Assembly (NCBI RefSeq): GCF_000332815.1 | Contig: NZ_AOFD01000008.1 | Coordinates: forward strand, 41,088 to 105,087 | Direction of reading: 5' to 3' | DNA length: 64,000 bases | Origin: Arthrobacter nitrophenolicus | GTDB taxonomy: Bacteria; Actinomycetota; Actinomycetes; Actinomycetales; Micrococcaceae | Shown here: piece by piece, positions 46,417 to 55,847 of the stretch | Position numbering within the stretch: the stretch's first letter is position 1 | Layout: every line of letters begins with the position of its first letter | Program-made: the position numbers and the translations under genes | The notes under the pieces: model-generated | What the model saw: only the letters and a program-made list of their open reading frames with translations | Databases searched by the model: none | What the model was told of the DNA's origin: nothing

Positions 46417-48743
46417 GTGACGCGCAAGAACCCGAAGGTCGACGAAGCCGACGAGTCCGAACTGGAAGTGACCGGCCACCCTAAAACCTGGGCTGCCGGG
46501 GTGCCCGGCGTCTACTACTCCATGAAGCCGGCGCTGGAGCACATGGGGGTGGAACGGTCGCGGAAGACCCTGCTGGCGCTGAACCAGAAGGACGGCTTCG
46601 ACTGCATGAGCTGCGCCTGGCCGGACCCTGGCCACCGCAAGACGTTCGAGTTCTGCGAAAACGGGGCCAAGGCGGTGACCTGGGAGGCAACGCCGGTGGT
46701 CATCGGCTCGGAGTTCTGGGCCGAACACCCTGTCAGCGAGCTGCGGGACCGCTCGGAATACTGGCTGGGCATGCAAGGCCGCCTCACCGAACCGGTGTAC
46801 AAACCGGCGGGGGAGGACCACTACCGTCCGGTCAGCTGGGACCAGGCATTCGGCATCATCGCCAACAAGCTGACGTCTCTCCCTGACCCCAACCAGGCCG
46901 CGTTCTACACCAGCGGCCGGACCTCCAACGAGGCCGCCTTCCTCTACCAGCTGTTCATCCGCGCCTACGGCACCAACAACCTGCCGGACTGCTCCAACAT
47001 GTGCCACGAGTCCTCCGGCTGGGCCATGGGCCAGACCATCGGCGTGGGCAAGGCAACGGTGTCCTACGACGACTTCGCCAAAGCTGACCTCATCATCGTC
47101 ATGGGACAAAACCCGGGCACCAACCATCCGCGGATGCTCACCGCCCTGGAGGAAGCCAAAGAAGCCGGCTGCAGGATCGTGGCCGTCAACCCGCTGCCGG
47201 AGGCCGGGCTGATGCGGTACAAGAACCCGCAGAAGGTGAAGGGCATCATCGGGCGCGGCACGGACCTGGCCGACCAGTTCCTGCAGGTGCGGATCGGTGG
47301 GGACATGGCGCTGCTGCAGGCCATCTCCAAGCGCGTCCTCGAAGCCGAAGACGCCCATCCCGGGACCGTGCTGGACCACAAATTCCTCGAGGAGCACTGC
47401 GACGGGCTGGCGGAGCTGCGGGCCCACCTTGCCCGGCTGGACGACGCCACCGTGCTGGAAGCCACCGGGCTCCGCCTGGAGGAGATCGAGGAACTGGCGG
47501 CCCGCTACATCGCAGCGGACCGGGTGATCATCACCTGGGCGATGGGCATCACCCAGCAGAAAAAGGGCGTGGCCACCATCAAGGAGATGATCAACCTGCT
47601 CCTGCTCCGCGGCAACATGGGCAAGCCGGGCGCCGGCGCTTCACCCATCCGCGGGCACAGCAATGTCCAGGGCGACAGGACCATGGGGATCTGGGAACAG
47701 ATGCCCCCCGCCTTCCTGGACGCCTGGGGCAGGAGTTCGCTTTTGAACCGCCCCGCGAGCACGGCCTGGACGCCGTCCAGACCGTGCGGGCCATGCGCGA
47801 CGGCGGCATCAAGGTATTCATCGCGCTCGGCGGCAATTTCGTGGGCGCCATCTCGGACACGCACGCCGCGGAGGAGGCGATGGAGAAGACGGAGCTGTCC
47901 GTCCAGATCTCCACCAAGCTCAACCACTCGCACGCGGTCACCGGCGCCGAGGCGCTCATCCTGCCCACCCTGGGCCGGACGGAGATCGACCGGCAGGAGT
48001 CCGGGCCGCAGTTTGTCTCCGTGGAGGACACCGTCTGCGCCGTGCACGCCTCGCACGGAACCGTGGAGCCGGTGGCCCCGGGCCTGCTCTCCGAGGTGGC
48101 CATCGTCTGCCGGCTCGCCGCCGCCACCGTGGGCGGGCGGACCTCCGCGGACTGGGCCGGCTTTGAAAAGAACTATGACCTGATCCGGGACCACATCTCC
48201 CACGTGGTGAACGGCTGCGAGGACTACAACCGGAAGGTCCGGCAGGACGGCGGGTTCATCCTGCCCAACGGCCCCCGCGACTCGAGGACGTTCAACACGC
48301 CCACCGGCAAGGCAATCCTCACGGTCAATGAACTGGAGCATGTGGAACGCCCTGCGGGGACCCTGATCCTGCAGACCATGCGCTCGCACGACCAGTTCAA
48401 TACCACCATCTACGGCCACAACGACCGGTACCGCGGAATCAAGAAAGGCCGCGAGGTGGTGTTCGTGAACCCCGCAGACCTGGCGGAACTGGGGCTGTCT
48501 GACGGGCAGCACGTGGACATCCACGGCGTGTACTCCGACGGGGTGGACCGGGTGCTGCGGAACTACCGCGTGGTGTCCTATCCCTCGGCCCGCGGCTGCG
48601 CGGCGGCGTACTACCCGGAGGCGAACGTGCTGGTGCCGCTGGAAAGCGTGGCGGAGGGAAGCCAGACGCCGGCGTCGAAGGCAGTTATTGTCCGGCTCGA
48701 ACCTGTGCCCGTGCTGGAGGAGGAGCCCACCGCCTGGGGCTAA
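46417..48743 (+). pseudogene. FdhF/YdeP-family molybdopterin oxidoreductase, apparent frameshift near 47730
   Basis: Two frames combine into one 775-residue protein if one C is restored (AFLDAWG-QEFAFEPPREHG). Features are the N-terminal Cys pair FDCMSCAWPDPGHRKTFEFCENG, MGQNPGTNHPRML, GNMGKPGAGASPIRGHSNVQGDRTMG for the bis-MGD cofactor, and the C-terminal molydop_binding domain (YGHNDRYRGIKKGREVVFVNPADLAELGL). YdeP-type proteins are formate-dehydrogenase-alpha homologues linked to acid or redox stress; the substrate is unknown. GTG 46417 follows GAGGAG. The neighbouring DUF6457 gene is often tied to molybdenum-cofactor genes. Confidence 0.87.
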
Positions 48744-48763
48744 CCGGTGGGTTGAGCCCGTAT

Positions 48764-48813
48764 CCGGTGGTTGAGCCTGTCGAAACCCTGATTTCGACAG
48801 GCTCAACCACCGG
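48764..48813. repeat. Dispersed inverted repeat, family A, perfect copy
   Basis: Twenty-two-base arms (48764-48785 and 48792-48813, core GGTTGAGCCTGTCGAAA) are exactly complementary across six bases. A partial copy, GGGTTGAGCCCG, lies at 48749-48760. It falls between the convergent oxidoreductase and DUF6457 genes and overlaps neither coding region, so it probably serves as a bidirectional terminator. Confidence 0.9.
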
Positions 48814-48817
48814 CTGG

Positions 48818-49147
48818 TTACTGCCCGGTGTCCGCCCAGCCCCGGCTGGCCGGACCGCCGTCGGGCCCGTCCTCACACAGCTGGAAAGCGACCCCGGCGG
48901 CCTTCTCCACGGCAGCCGACGACGCCTCCCGCGTTCCGGCGCTGCCCGTCCCCGCGTCCAGCCCGGCGGCGTAGCCCACCAGGAACGTGGTGACCGGCGC
49001 TGCCGCGTGGATGACGTTGCCCGCGGACTTGCGGGCCAGGTCCAGGAGCAGCTCGTGGTCCACTTTCAGGTCCAGGATCTGCAGGGCCTGCGCCAGCCGG
49101 TTGCTCCACTGGTCCAGTACCTGTGCTTCGTCGTCGTTGACTGCCAT
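48818..49147 (-). CDS. DUF6457 domain protein
   Basis: The 109-residue protein has the DUF6457 pattern: VLDQWSNRLAQALQI, HELLLDLARKSAGNVIHAAAPVTTFLVGYAAGLDAG. The domain is found alone or next to MobA-type molybdopterin nucleotide transferases in actinobacteria. AAGGAG precedes ATG 49147. Convergent neighbour to the molybdopterin oxidoreductase, which fits a link to that cofactor. Biochemical role unknown. Confidence 0.8.
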   Translation of the reverse strand: MAVNDDEAQVLDQWSNRLAQALQILDLKVDHELLLDLARKSAGNVIHAAAPVTTFLVGYAAGLDAGTGSAGTREASSAAVEKAAGVAFQLCEDGPDGGPASRGWADTGQ

Positions 49148-49233
49148 GGTCCGCTCCTTGCCATCGAAATCGCCGGGTTTTGCCGTCCGCTGCCGACACT
49201 ACAAGGCTTGCGGACGGAAGTCACCAGCGATGG

Positions 49234-50382
49234 TCAGGAGAGCCGGGCGTTCACCGCTGCAGGCGAAAACACCTGGTTGACCAGGAGCGAGGACATGCCC
49301 CGGATGCCTGCATCCTCGCCCAGGGCCGCCAGCCGGACGTCCAGGTGCCGGGTGGCCCGGGGGAGGGACATGGGGTACAGCGTCTCGCGGATGCCGCCGA
49401 TCAGCGACGACGAGGCAAGGTCCCCGGCGATCAGCAGCACGGCCGGGTTGAGCAGGCACACCACGGTGGCCATCACCTCGCCCAGCCGCTGGCCGGCCTC
49501 ATGGGTCAGCCGCATCGTGTCGAGGTTTCCGGCGAGGAGTTGCTGGCGCACGTCCTTGCCCGACGACGCCGGGATCCCCAGCTCCGTGAGCTGCCGGGCA
49601 ATCGCGCCGCCGCTGGCGCCGGCCGCCAGGCAGCCGAAGGAGCCGCACTGGCACTGCAATGCCGAGAATGCAGGGTGGCGGACATGCCCGATGTCGCCCG
49701 CGCCGCCGTCGACGCCCTGGTAGATCTCGCCGTTGATCACCAGCCCGGTGCCGATGCCGGTGGACGCCTTCACCAGGCAGAGCGACGGCGTGCCCTTGAA
49801 ACCGGCGGTGTACTCGCCGACGGCCATGGCGTCGGCGTCGTTCTCCACCAGTACCGGAACGTCGAAGGTGTCCTGGATGAGTTCCACGACGGGGTAGGCG
49901 TCCCAGCCAGGCATAATGGGCGGCTGGCTGGGACGCAGGGTATGCGGATCCACGGGACCGGGAATGGACAGGCCCACGCCGGAAACCTTGGACACGGGGG
50001 TCCTGGTCTGTTTCAGCAGCCGCTGCGCCGCGTCCATGATGGCGCGCAGGACCTTTTCCGGCCCGTCGTCGACGGCGGTGTCCACGTGTTCGTCGGCGAT
50101 GACGGTGCCGTCGAGGTCCGTCAGTGCCACCCGGCTGGACGTTGTTTCCACCGTTGCCGAAATGGTGAAGGAATGCTGCAGGTTGAAGGCAAGGTGGGTG
50201 GGCCGCCGTCCGCCGGAAGGCCTGGCAGCACCGGCCTCGCGGATCAGCTCGGCCTTCAGGAGGGCGTCTACGCGCTGTGCCACCGTCATCCGGGACATGC
50301 CGGTCTCTTCCTGGATGTCGCCGCGGGTGACTGCTTTTCCGGACCTGACCAAGTGAAGGACATCCCCGGGTCCCACGTACAT
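49234..50382 (-). CDS. ROK-family transcriptional repressor
   Basis: The 382-residue protein has an N-terminal winged helix (GDIQEETGMSRMTVAQRVDALLKAELI) followed by a ROK sugar-kinase-like domain: LTDLDGTVIADEHV, GVGLSIPGPVD, LVENDADAMAVGEY, KASTGIGTGLVING and the zinc motif GHVRHPAFSALQCQCGSFGCL. It probably senses a sugar or glycoside and controls the divergent ABC/glycosidase operon. TAGGAG precedes ATG 50382. The inverted repeat at 50419-50442 is a good candidate for its operator. Confidence 0.9.
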   Translation of the reverse strand: MYVGPGDVLHLVRSGKAVTRGDIQEETGMSRMTVAQRVDALLKAELIREAGAARPSGGRRPTHLAFNLQHSFTISATVETTSSRVALTDLDGTVIADEHVDTAVDDGPEKVLRAIMDAAQRLLKQTRTPVSKVSGVGLSIPGPVDPHTLRPSQPPIMPGWDAYPVVELIQDTFDVPVLVENDADAMAVGEYTAGFKGTPSLCLVKASTGIGTGLVINGEIYQGVDGGAGDIGHVRHPAFSALQCQCGSFGCLAAGASGGAIARQLTELGIPASSGKDVRQQLLAGNLDTMRLTHEAGQRLGEVMATVVCLLNPAVLLIAGDLASSSLIGGIRETLYPMSLPRATRHLDVRLAALGEDAGIRGMSSLLVNQVFSPAAVNARLS

Positions 50383-50418
50383 TTGCTGCTCCTACGGTCG
50401 AAAAGGCACTTTCGCAAT

Positions 50419-50442
50419 CCTATTGGCCGGGCAGCCAATAGG
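50419..50442. promoter_or_regulatory. Inverted repeat, candidate ROK operator
   Basis: CCTATTGGC (50419-50427) and GCCAATAGG (50434-50442) are perfect arms around six bases. The site lies 37 bases upstream of the repressor start, between it and the divergent operon. Confidence 0.55.
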
Positions 50443-50517
50443 GCACAACTCGTGCATCAACATGTCGAATGAGTCTGCAGCTAATGCTAGACAGCTAGAC
50501 AACATCTGGATAGCCTT

Positions 50518-50538
50518 TAGGCACAAGTTCGGTGCCTG
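50518..50538. promoter_or_regulatory. Second inverted element with TAGGCACAAGT, shared with 58749
   Basis: AGGCAC-AAGTTCG-GTGCCT forms a short inverted repeat about 140 bases before the binding-protein start. The 11-mer TAGGCACAAGT recurs at 58749-58759 in the other divergent promoter region of this locus. Confidence 0.4.
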
Positions 50539-50675
50539 TGACTGTGCTCACAGCCCGCGGCGGGTAAGCAGCACCCGCTGTGCCGGACAGCCAAAGTCGG
50601 CGGTCCCGGCAGGAACAGGCGCCGAATGCGCGAGGACGCGGCATCAAAAGCGCCGCCTAGGACAGGAGCATCGAA

Positions 50676-52093
50676 GTGATGAGAACCAGAGGCAGATCCA
50701 CGGTGGCCGCCGTTGCCACAGCAGCGCTGGCCGTGGCAATGCTGGCGGGCTGTACGCAGGACGAGGGTTCGGACACCGGGCCCACAGGGGGAACCGGCGG
50801 GGAACCCATCACCGTCTGGACCGCCGACACCCTGCCCGACCGCGTGGCCAAGACCGAGGCCATTATCGAGAAATTCACCGCGGCCACCGGCGTGCAGGTT
50901 GACCTGGTGGGCGTCCCCGAGGACCAGTTCAACCAGGTCCTCACCTCGTCGGCAGCAGCAGGCGACCTTCCCGACGTCATCGGCTCCATCTCGCTGGCGC
51001 AGGTCCGCACGCTTGCCGCCAATGACCTGGTGGACAGCGACACGAACAAGGCGATCGTGGAGAGCCTCGGCGAAGGCACCTTCTCCGAGCGTGCCCTTGA
51101 GCTGACGCGCGACGGCGACGAGCAGCTGTCAGTGCCGGACTCCTCGTGGCAGCAGCTCCTGTACTACCGCAAGGACCTGTTCGAGAAGGCCGGCCTCACG
51201 GCGCCCAAGACCTACGACGACATCAAGGCGGCAGCACAAAAGCTGGATACGCCTGAGCTGGCGGGCATCGCCGCGGCCAACAAGCCGGGCGAGGCCTTCA
51301 CGCAGCAGACCTTCGAGCACATCGCGCAGGGCAACGGCTGCGAAATGGTCAACGACCAGGGCGACATCACCTTCGACAGCCCCGAATGCGTGGGAGCCCT
51401 CACCTTCTACCGCGACATGCTGAAGGACTACTCGGTGCCGGGCGCCCAGGACGTGGACACCGTCCGAGCTCCTACTTCGCCGGGCAGGCAGCGATGGCCA
51501 TCTGGTCCACTTTCCTGCTGGATGAAATGGCCGGCCTCCGCAACGACGCCGCCCCCACCTGCCCCGAATGCGCCGCGGACCCCGCCTTCCTGGCCAAGAA
51601 CACCGGCGTCGTGACCGGCATCCAGGGCCCCGACGGCGACCAGCCCGCCCAGTTCGGCGAAGTGGTCTCGTGGACGGTCACCAAGGACTCGGCCAGCGAC
51701 TCCGCCCGGAAATTCGTGGAGTACTTCATGACCGAGGGCTACGTTGACTGGCTCTCCATCGCTCCGGAAGGACGCCTTCCGGTCCGTGCCGGCACCGCCG
51801 ACAACCCCACCGAATACGCGGACAAGTGGAAGACGATGCCCGCCGGCGTGGACAAGAAGGAACCGCTGGGCAACTTCTACTCCGAGGACGTCCTCTCCGT
51901 GCTGGAGCAGGGTCCCGATGAGCTGAAGCGCTGGGGCATCACGCAGGGCCAGGGCGACCTGGTGGGCGCTGCCCTGGGTGAGCTGCCCATCGCCAAGGCC
52001 GTCAGCGACGTCACCTCCGGCGGCGTTGATCCCGAGACCGCAGCCAAGCAGGCGGCCGATTCCCTCAAGTCCATCAAGGATTCGCTGCAGTGA
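50676..52093 (+). pseudogene. ABC sugar transporter substrate-binding lipoprotein, apparent frameshift near 51466
   Basis: One restored base (VR-SSYFAGQAAM) fuses two frames into a 472-residue family 1 solute-binding protein. The signal peptide ends in the lipobox AVAMLAGC, so the protein is anchored on the outer face of the membrane. Typical features are ITVWTADTLPDRVAKTEAIIEKFTAATGV, SSAAAGDLPDVIG and the C-terminal helix NFYSEDVLSVLEQGP. AGGAG lies before GTG 50676 (ATG 50679 alternative). The 3' end overlaps the first permease gene. No ATPase gene is nearby, so a shared MsiK/UgpC-type ATPase elsewhere is likely. Confidence 0.87.
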
Positions 52094-53091
52094 GTTCCAC
52101 CCAAAAGGACGCTCCGGCAGGACCGGCGGCATCAGCCGCCGGCCTGCGGGGGCGCCGCAAGCTTTCCCCGATGGCCCGCGAGGAGCAGCGCGCCGGCCTC
52201 ACCCTGCTGTCCCCAACGCTGGTGCTGGTCCTGGTCATGGTGGTGTTGCCCATCCTCTGGACCCTGGTGCTGGCGTTCCAGCGCGTGCGGATCCTCAACA
52301 TCCGCACGGCAGGGATCTTCGGCCCGTACACCGTGGCCAACTTCGACAACGTCTTCTCCAGCAGCTTCTTCCAGTCGCTGGCAACCACCCTGGCGTACTC
52401 CATCCTGGGCACGGCCGGGGCCATCATCCTGGGCCTGATAGCCGCCCTCGCCCTGCGCAAGCCGTTCAAGGGCAGGACGCTGATCCGGGCCTCCATGCTC
52501 ATCCCGTACGTCGCCCCGATCGTGGCCGTCACCTTCACCTGGACCACCATGCTCGATCCCCAATTCGGGCTGGTCAACTACTGGGGGAAGCGGCTGTTCG
52601 GCTGGGAGGAAGCCATTCCGTTCCTCAGCGAGCGGGTCAGGGACGTCTCCCTCCTGGGCCTGGAGTTCCAGATCCCCACAGCCCTGATCACGGTCATCGT
52701 GTTCGAGTGGTGGCGGTCCTTCCCGTTCGCCTTCCTGTTCCTCACCGCCCGGCTCAACGCAGTGCCGGACAGCCTGGAGGAGGCGGCCCGGGTGGACGGC
52801 GCCACGCCCATCCAGCGGTTCTTCCACATCATCCTGCCGCAGCTGCTGCCCACCATGGCCATGCTGTCCGTCCTGCGCTTCATCTGGACGTTCAACAGCT
52901 TCGATGACATCTACCTGCTCACCGGCGGTGGCGGCGGCACCGAAGTGGTGGCCGTTACCGTGTTCAACTACCTCACCGCCCGCGGCGACATTGGCGCGGC
53001 ATCCGCCCAGGCACTGGTCCTGGCCCTCATCCTGGGCCTGTTCGTGGGCGTCTACATCAAGTTCTTCGCGAAGAAAGAGGAGGTCTCCTGA
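52090..53091 (+). CDS. ABC sugar transporter permease, MalF-like
   Basis: The 333-residue permease has six helices and the cytoplasmic coupling motif EEAARVDGATPIQRFFHIILPQLLP, which docks with the ATPase. GTG 52090 overlaps the binding-protein stop. Together with the next gene it forms the membrane channel of a carbohydrate importer of the MalFG type. Confidence 0.92.
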   Translation: MSSTQKDAPAGPAASAAGLRGRRKLSPMAREEQRAGLTLLSPTLVLVLVMVVLPILWTLVLAFQRVRILNIRTAGIFGPYTVANFDNVFSSSFFQSLATTLAYSILGTAGAIILGLIAALALRKPFKGRTLIRASMLIPYVAPIVAVTFTWTTMLDPQFGLVNYWGKRLFGWEEAIPFLSERVRDVSLLGLEFQIPTALITVIVFEWWRSFPFAFLFLTARLNAVPDSLEEAARVDGATPIQRFFHIILPQLLPTMAMLSVLRFIWTFNSFDDIYLLTGGGGGTEVVAVTVFNYLTARGDIGAASAQALVLALILGLFVGVYIKFFAKKEEVS

Positions 53092-54020
53092 TGGCGGTTC
53101 CCGTCGAAACACGGCGCCCGGCCTCTTCGCCCCGGCCCCCTGAAGGGTCCCGCTGGACGCGGGACGTGATCGAAACCAGGATCTTCGGCGTGCTGCGCTG
53201 GGTGGTGATCGTCGGCCTGGTGCTGGTGACGCTTTTCCCGTTCTACTACATGTTCATCCTGTCCATCCGGCCCCTGGACTCGCTCCTGCGGGACCCGGGC
53301 TCACTGGTCATTCCGCTCGCCGAACTGGACTGGGGCTCCTACGTGAGCATCATGACGCCGCAGGAGGACGGCGGCCAGGGCTTCCTGAGGTTCATGGGCA
53401 ACAGTGCCCTGGTGGCGCTGGGCACGGTGCTGATTTCGCTGCTGGTGGCCATCCCGGGCTCCTACGCCATCAGCCGGCTGAACTTCTTCGGCCGCCGCCA
53501 GGTCAGCGCCCTGTTCCTGGCCGTGTACCTGTTCCCCAGCATCCTGCTGGCCATCCCCCTGTTCACCTTCTTCACCCGCCTGGGCCTGCGCGGCCAGCTG
53601 GTGGCGCTGCTGATTGTCTACGTGGCGCAGGTGATCCCGGTGACCATCTACATGCTGCGGAACTACTTCGACACCATCCCCACCAGCCTGGAGGAAGCCG
53701 CCGCCCTGGACGGCGCCAGCAGGCTCGGCGTCCTGCGCCGGATCAGCCTGCCGCTGGCCATGCCCGCCATCATCTCCAACGGCCTGTTCGTGTTCATGAT
53801 CGCGTGGAACGAGTTCCTCTTCGCGCTGCTGTTCCTGGTCAACACCCGGCCCAGCTGGACGGTCTCGCTGGGCCTGTCCCAGCTGGCAGGAAGCATCGAG
53901 GTGCCCACCACCGTGCTGATGGCGGGCTCGGTGATCCTGACCCTGCCCATCATCATCATCTTCTTCGCCGCGGAGCGGCTCCTCACCGAGGGCCTCACCG
54001 CAGGCGCGGAGAAAGGCTGA
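53091..54020 (+). CDS. ABC sugar transporter permease, MalG-like
   Basis: The 309-residue permease has six helices and the coupling motif EEAAALDGASRLGVLRRISLPLAMP. It starts on the last base of the preceding stop codon and ends on the first base of the next start, so all three transport genes and the glycosidase are coupled. Confidence 0.92.
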   Translation: MAVPVETRRPASSPRPPEGSRWTRDVIETRIFGVLRWVVIVGLVLVTLFPFYYMFILSIRPLDSLLRDPGSLVIPLAELDWGSYVSIMTPQEDGGQGFLRFMGNSALVALGTVLISLLVAIPGSYAISRLNFFGRRQVSALFLAVYLFPSILLAIPLFTFFTRLGLRGQLVALLIVYVAQVIPVTIYMLRNYFDTIPTSLEEAAALDGASRLGVLRRISLPLAMPAIISNGLFVFMIAWNEFLFALLFLVNTRPSWTVSLGLSQLAGSIEVPTTVLMAGSVILTLPIIIIFFAAERLLTEGLTAGAEKG

Positions 54021-55201
54021 TGGCGTCCGCAACAGGGGCAGGTACCAGCGGCCTCCGGGAGACCGTCCGTGGTCTCCTGGCGGCGCACTGGCGCGCGGAG
54101 CACGGCTACTCGGTGCCCAACCCCGGAACCTATCCGCACCTGTGGCTGTGGGACTCCTGCTTCCATGCAGTCCTCTGGGCGAAGCTGGGTGACGGCAGGG
54201 CGGCCGCCCAGGAACTGGACGCCGTCCTTGCCGGCCAGCTTGCCGGCGGGATGGTGCCGCACATGCGCTACGGCGGAGCGGGGCCGGACACCTGGCTGGG
54301 TCCCCTTCCCGGGACGTCCTCGCTGACCCAGCCGCCCATGTTCGGGCACGCCGCAAGGGTGATGTCCGACGCCGGCATCCAGCTGTCAGCCGCCACCCTT
54401 GCCAGGGCGCGGGCGGGGCTGGACTGGCTGTGGGAGAACCGGCGCACACCCGAGGGCCTCATCTATGTTGTCCATCCGTGGGAAGCCGGAAACGACCATT
54501 CCCCGCGCTGGGATGACTGGGGCGCCCCGGGCAGGACCAGTGACGGCTACAGCCGGTCCGCACGGACAGCCTGGAACAAGGAACGCATGGCGGAGGTGTC
54601 CTTCTCGGCGGACGGCGCCGCGTGCTGGTCCACGAGCTTCGTCGCCTGCCCGGCGGCCTTCAACGCCTACACCGCCTTCAACCTCCGCGAGCTCGCCGCC
54701 ATCACCGGCGACCCGGAACTCGAAGCACGGGCGGCGGCGCTCGCGGAGGCCATGGACGAACAGCTGTGGGATGACAGCGAACAGCTTTGGTCAGACCTTG
54801 CGGTGGTGGGCGGCGGCCCGTCCGTCAGCATCCCCATCAGCGACGGCGTGATGGGAGCCCTGGTCACCGCAGACCGTGCCAAAGCCAGGGCCGCCCTCGC
54901 GCAGCTGGCAGACCCCGCCCGGTTCGGGGCACCCTACGGTCCCGCAAATGTGGCCAGGTCCCACCCCGCGTACGACCCGGACACCTACTGGCGCGGCCCG
55001 GCGTGGCCGCCGCTGAACTACCTGTTCCAGCAGGCCTTCCGGCGCCAGGGCATGGACGATGAAGCGGCGTCGCTGGCGAAGCTTACGGAAGCCGGCGCTG
55101 TTGCCAGCGGCTGGGCCGAGTACTGGAACCCGGACAACGGACGCGGCCTGGGTGCCGTGCCCCAGACGTGGGCGGGCCTCGTCATTGCCATGCAGCAGTA
55201 G
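54020..55201 (+). CDS. MGH1-like (alpha/alpha)6-barrel glycoside hydrolase
   Basis: The 393-residue protein belongs to the GH63/mannosyl- or glucosylglycerate-hydrolase-like group: PGTYPHLWLWDSCFHAVLWAKLG with the catalytic Asp region, GGMVPHMRYG, YVVHPWEAGNDHSPRWDDW, TYWRGPAWPPLNYLFQQAF and SGWAEYWNPDNG near the end with the likely catalytic Glu. It is cytoplasmic and follows the importer, so it probably hydrolyses the imported glycoside. It overlaps the convergent SGNH hydrolase by 20 bases. Substrate unknown. Confidence 0.82.
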   Translation: MASATGAGTSGLRETVRGLLAAHWRAEHGYSVPNPGTYPHLWLWDSCFHAVLWAKLGDGRAAAQELDAVLAGQLAGGMVPHMRYGGAGPDTWLGPLPGTSSLTQPPMFGHAARVMSDAGIQLSAATLARARAGLDWLWENRRTPEGLIYVVHPWEAGNDHSPRWDDWGAPGRTSDGYSRSARTAWNKERMAEVSFSADGAACWSTSFVACPAAFNAYTAFNLRELAAITGDPELEARAAALAEAMDEQLWDDSEQLWSDLAVVGGGPSVSIPISDGVMGALVTADRAKARAALAQLADPARFGAPYGPANVARSHPAYDPDTYWRGPAWPPLNYLFQQAFRRQGMDDEAASLAKLTEAGAVASGWAEYWNPDNGRGLGAVPQTWAGLVIAMQQ

Positions 55202-55754
55202 CGGCCGCCACAACGGCGCGGGCCAGGCATTCGTGGCCCGCGTCGTTGGCGTGCACGGTGTCCTCCGCCAGCATGGTGCCCGCGTCCCAGCCGTCGGCCT
55301 CCGCAACCACCACGCCGGGGAACCTTTCCGCCACCCGCCGCAGTTGGTCGTTGTACACATTCACCAGGCCGTTCGAGCCCCGGTTGTGGGGAGCGTGGAG
55401 GCTGAAGTCCAGCAGCGGAGGCTGCGCCACGGCAACCACCAGCGCCCCCGGGGCCGCCCGCCGGAAGGCGGCCAGGATGGTCCGCAGCGCGCCGGCATAG
55501 TTTTCAAGGGACGACGGCGACTCGCCGCCCAGGCGAAGATCGTTCAGTCCCGTCATGAGCAGGTAGAGGGCGGCCGGCGGGGGAGCGGCGTCCCGGACCA
55601 GCGCGGCTGTTCCGGTGCTGCTGCTGCCGCCGACGCCCCGGTTGTCCAGCTCCAGTCCCAGCCCTGCTGCTGCCCGGGCGGCCAGGCGCAACGACGGCGC
55701 GGACGCGCCATCCCCGTCAATCCACGAGTGACCGTACGAAACCATCCGCCGCAT
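55182..55754 (-). CDS. SGNH/GDSL-family hydrolase
   Basis: The 190-residue protein has the SGNH blocks in order: MVSYGHSWIDGDGA (block I, with GHS in place of GDS), NRGVGGSSS (Gly), LLMTGLNDLRLGG (Asn) and DTVHANDAGHECLA (Asp and His). It should hydrolyse an ester, perhaps acyl groups on the sugar used by this locus. AGGAG precedes ATG 55754. A much longer open frame on the same strand extends to 57536, but only this part is coding. It is divergent from the isomerase-like gene. Confidence 0.8.
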   Translation of the reverse strand: MRRMVSYGHSWIDGDGASAPSLRLAARAAAGLGLELDNRGVGGSSSTGTAALVRDAAPPPAALYLLMTGLNDLRLGGESPSSLENYAGALRTILAAFRRAAPGALVVAVAQPPLLDFSLHAPHNRGSNGLVNVYNDQLRRVAERFPGVVVAEADGWDAGTMLAEDTVHANDAGHECLARAVVAAATAAWQ

Positions 55755-55847
55755 CCCGGCTCCTGCCCTCCGCCAGCTACGCAGCCCCGGGTGGGCCGCC
55801 GACGTGCCGGCAACGTTATCAAGACCGCTTTCCCCGATCGGAAGTCC

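Noticed and set aside
49234..50382. ROK protein as a sugar kinase
   Set aside because: It has an N-terminal winged helix and is divergent from a transport operon, which fits a repressor. The kinase of the locus is the separate ROK gene at 57642-58609.
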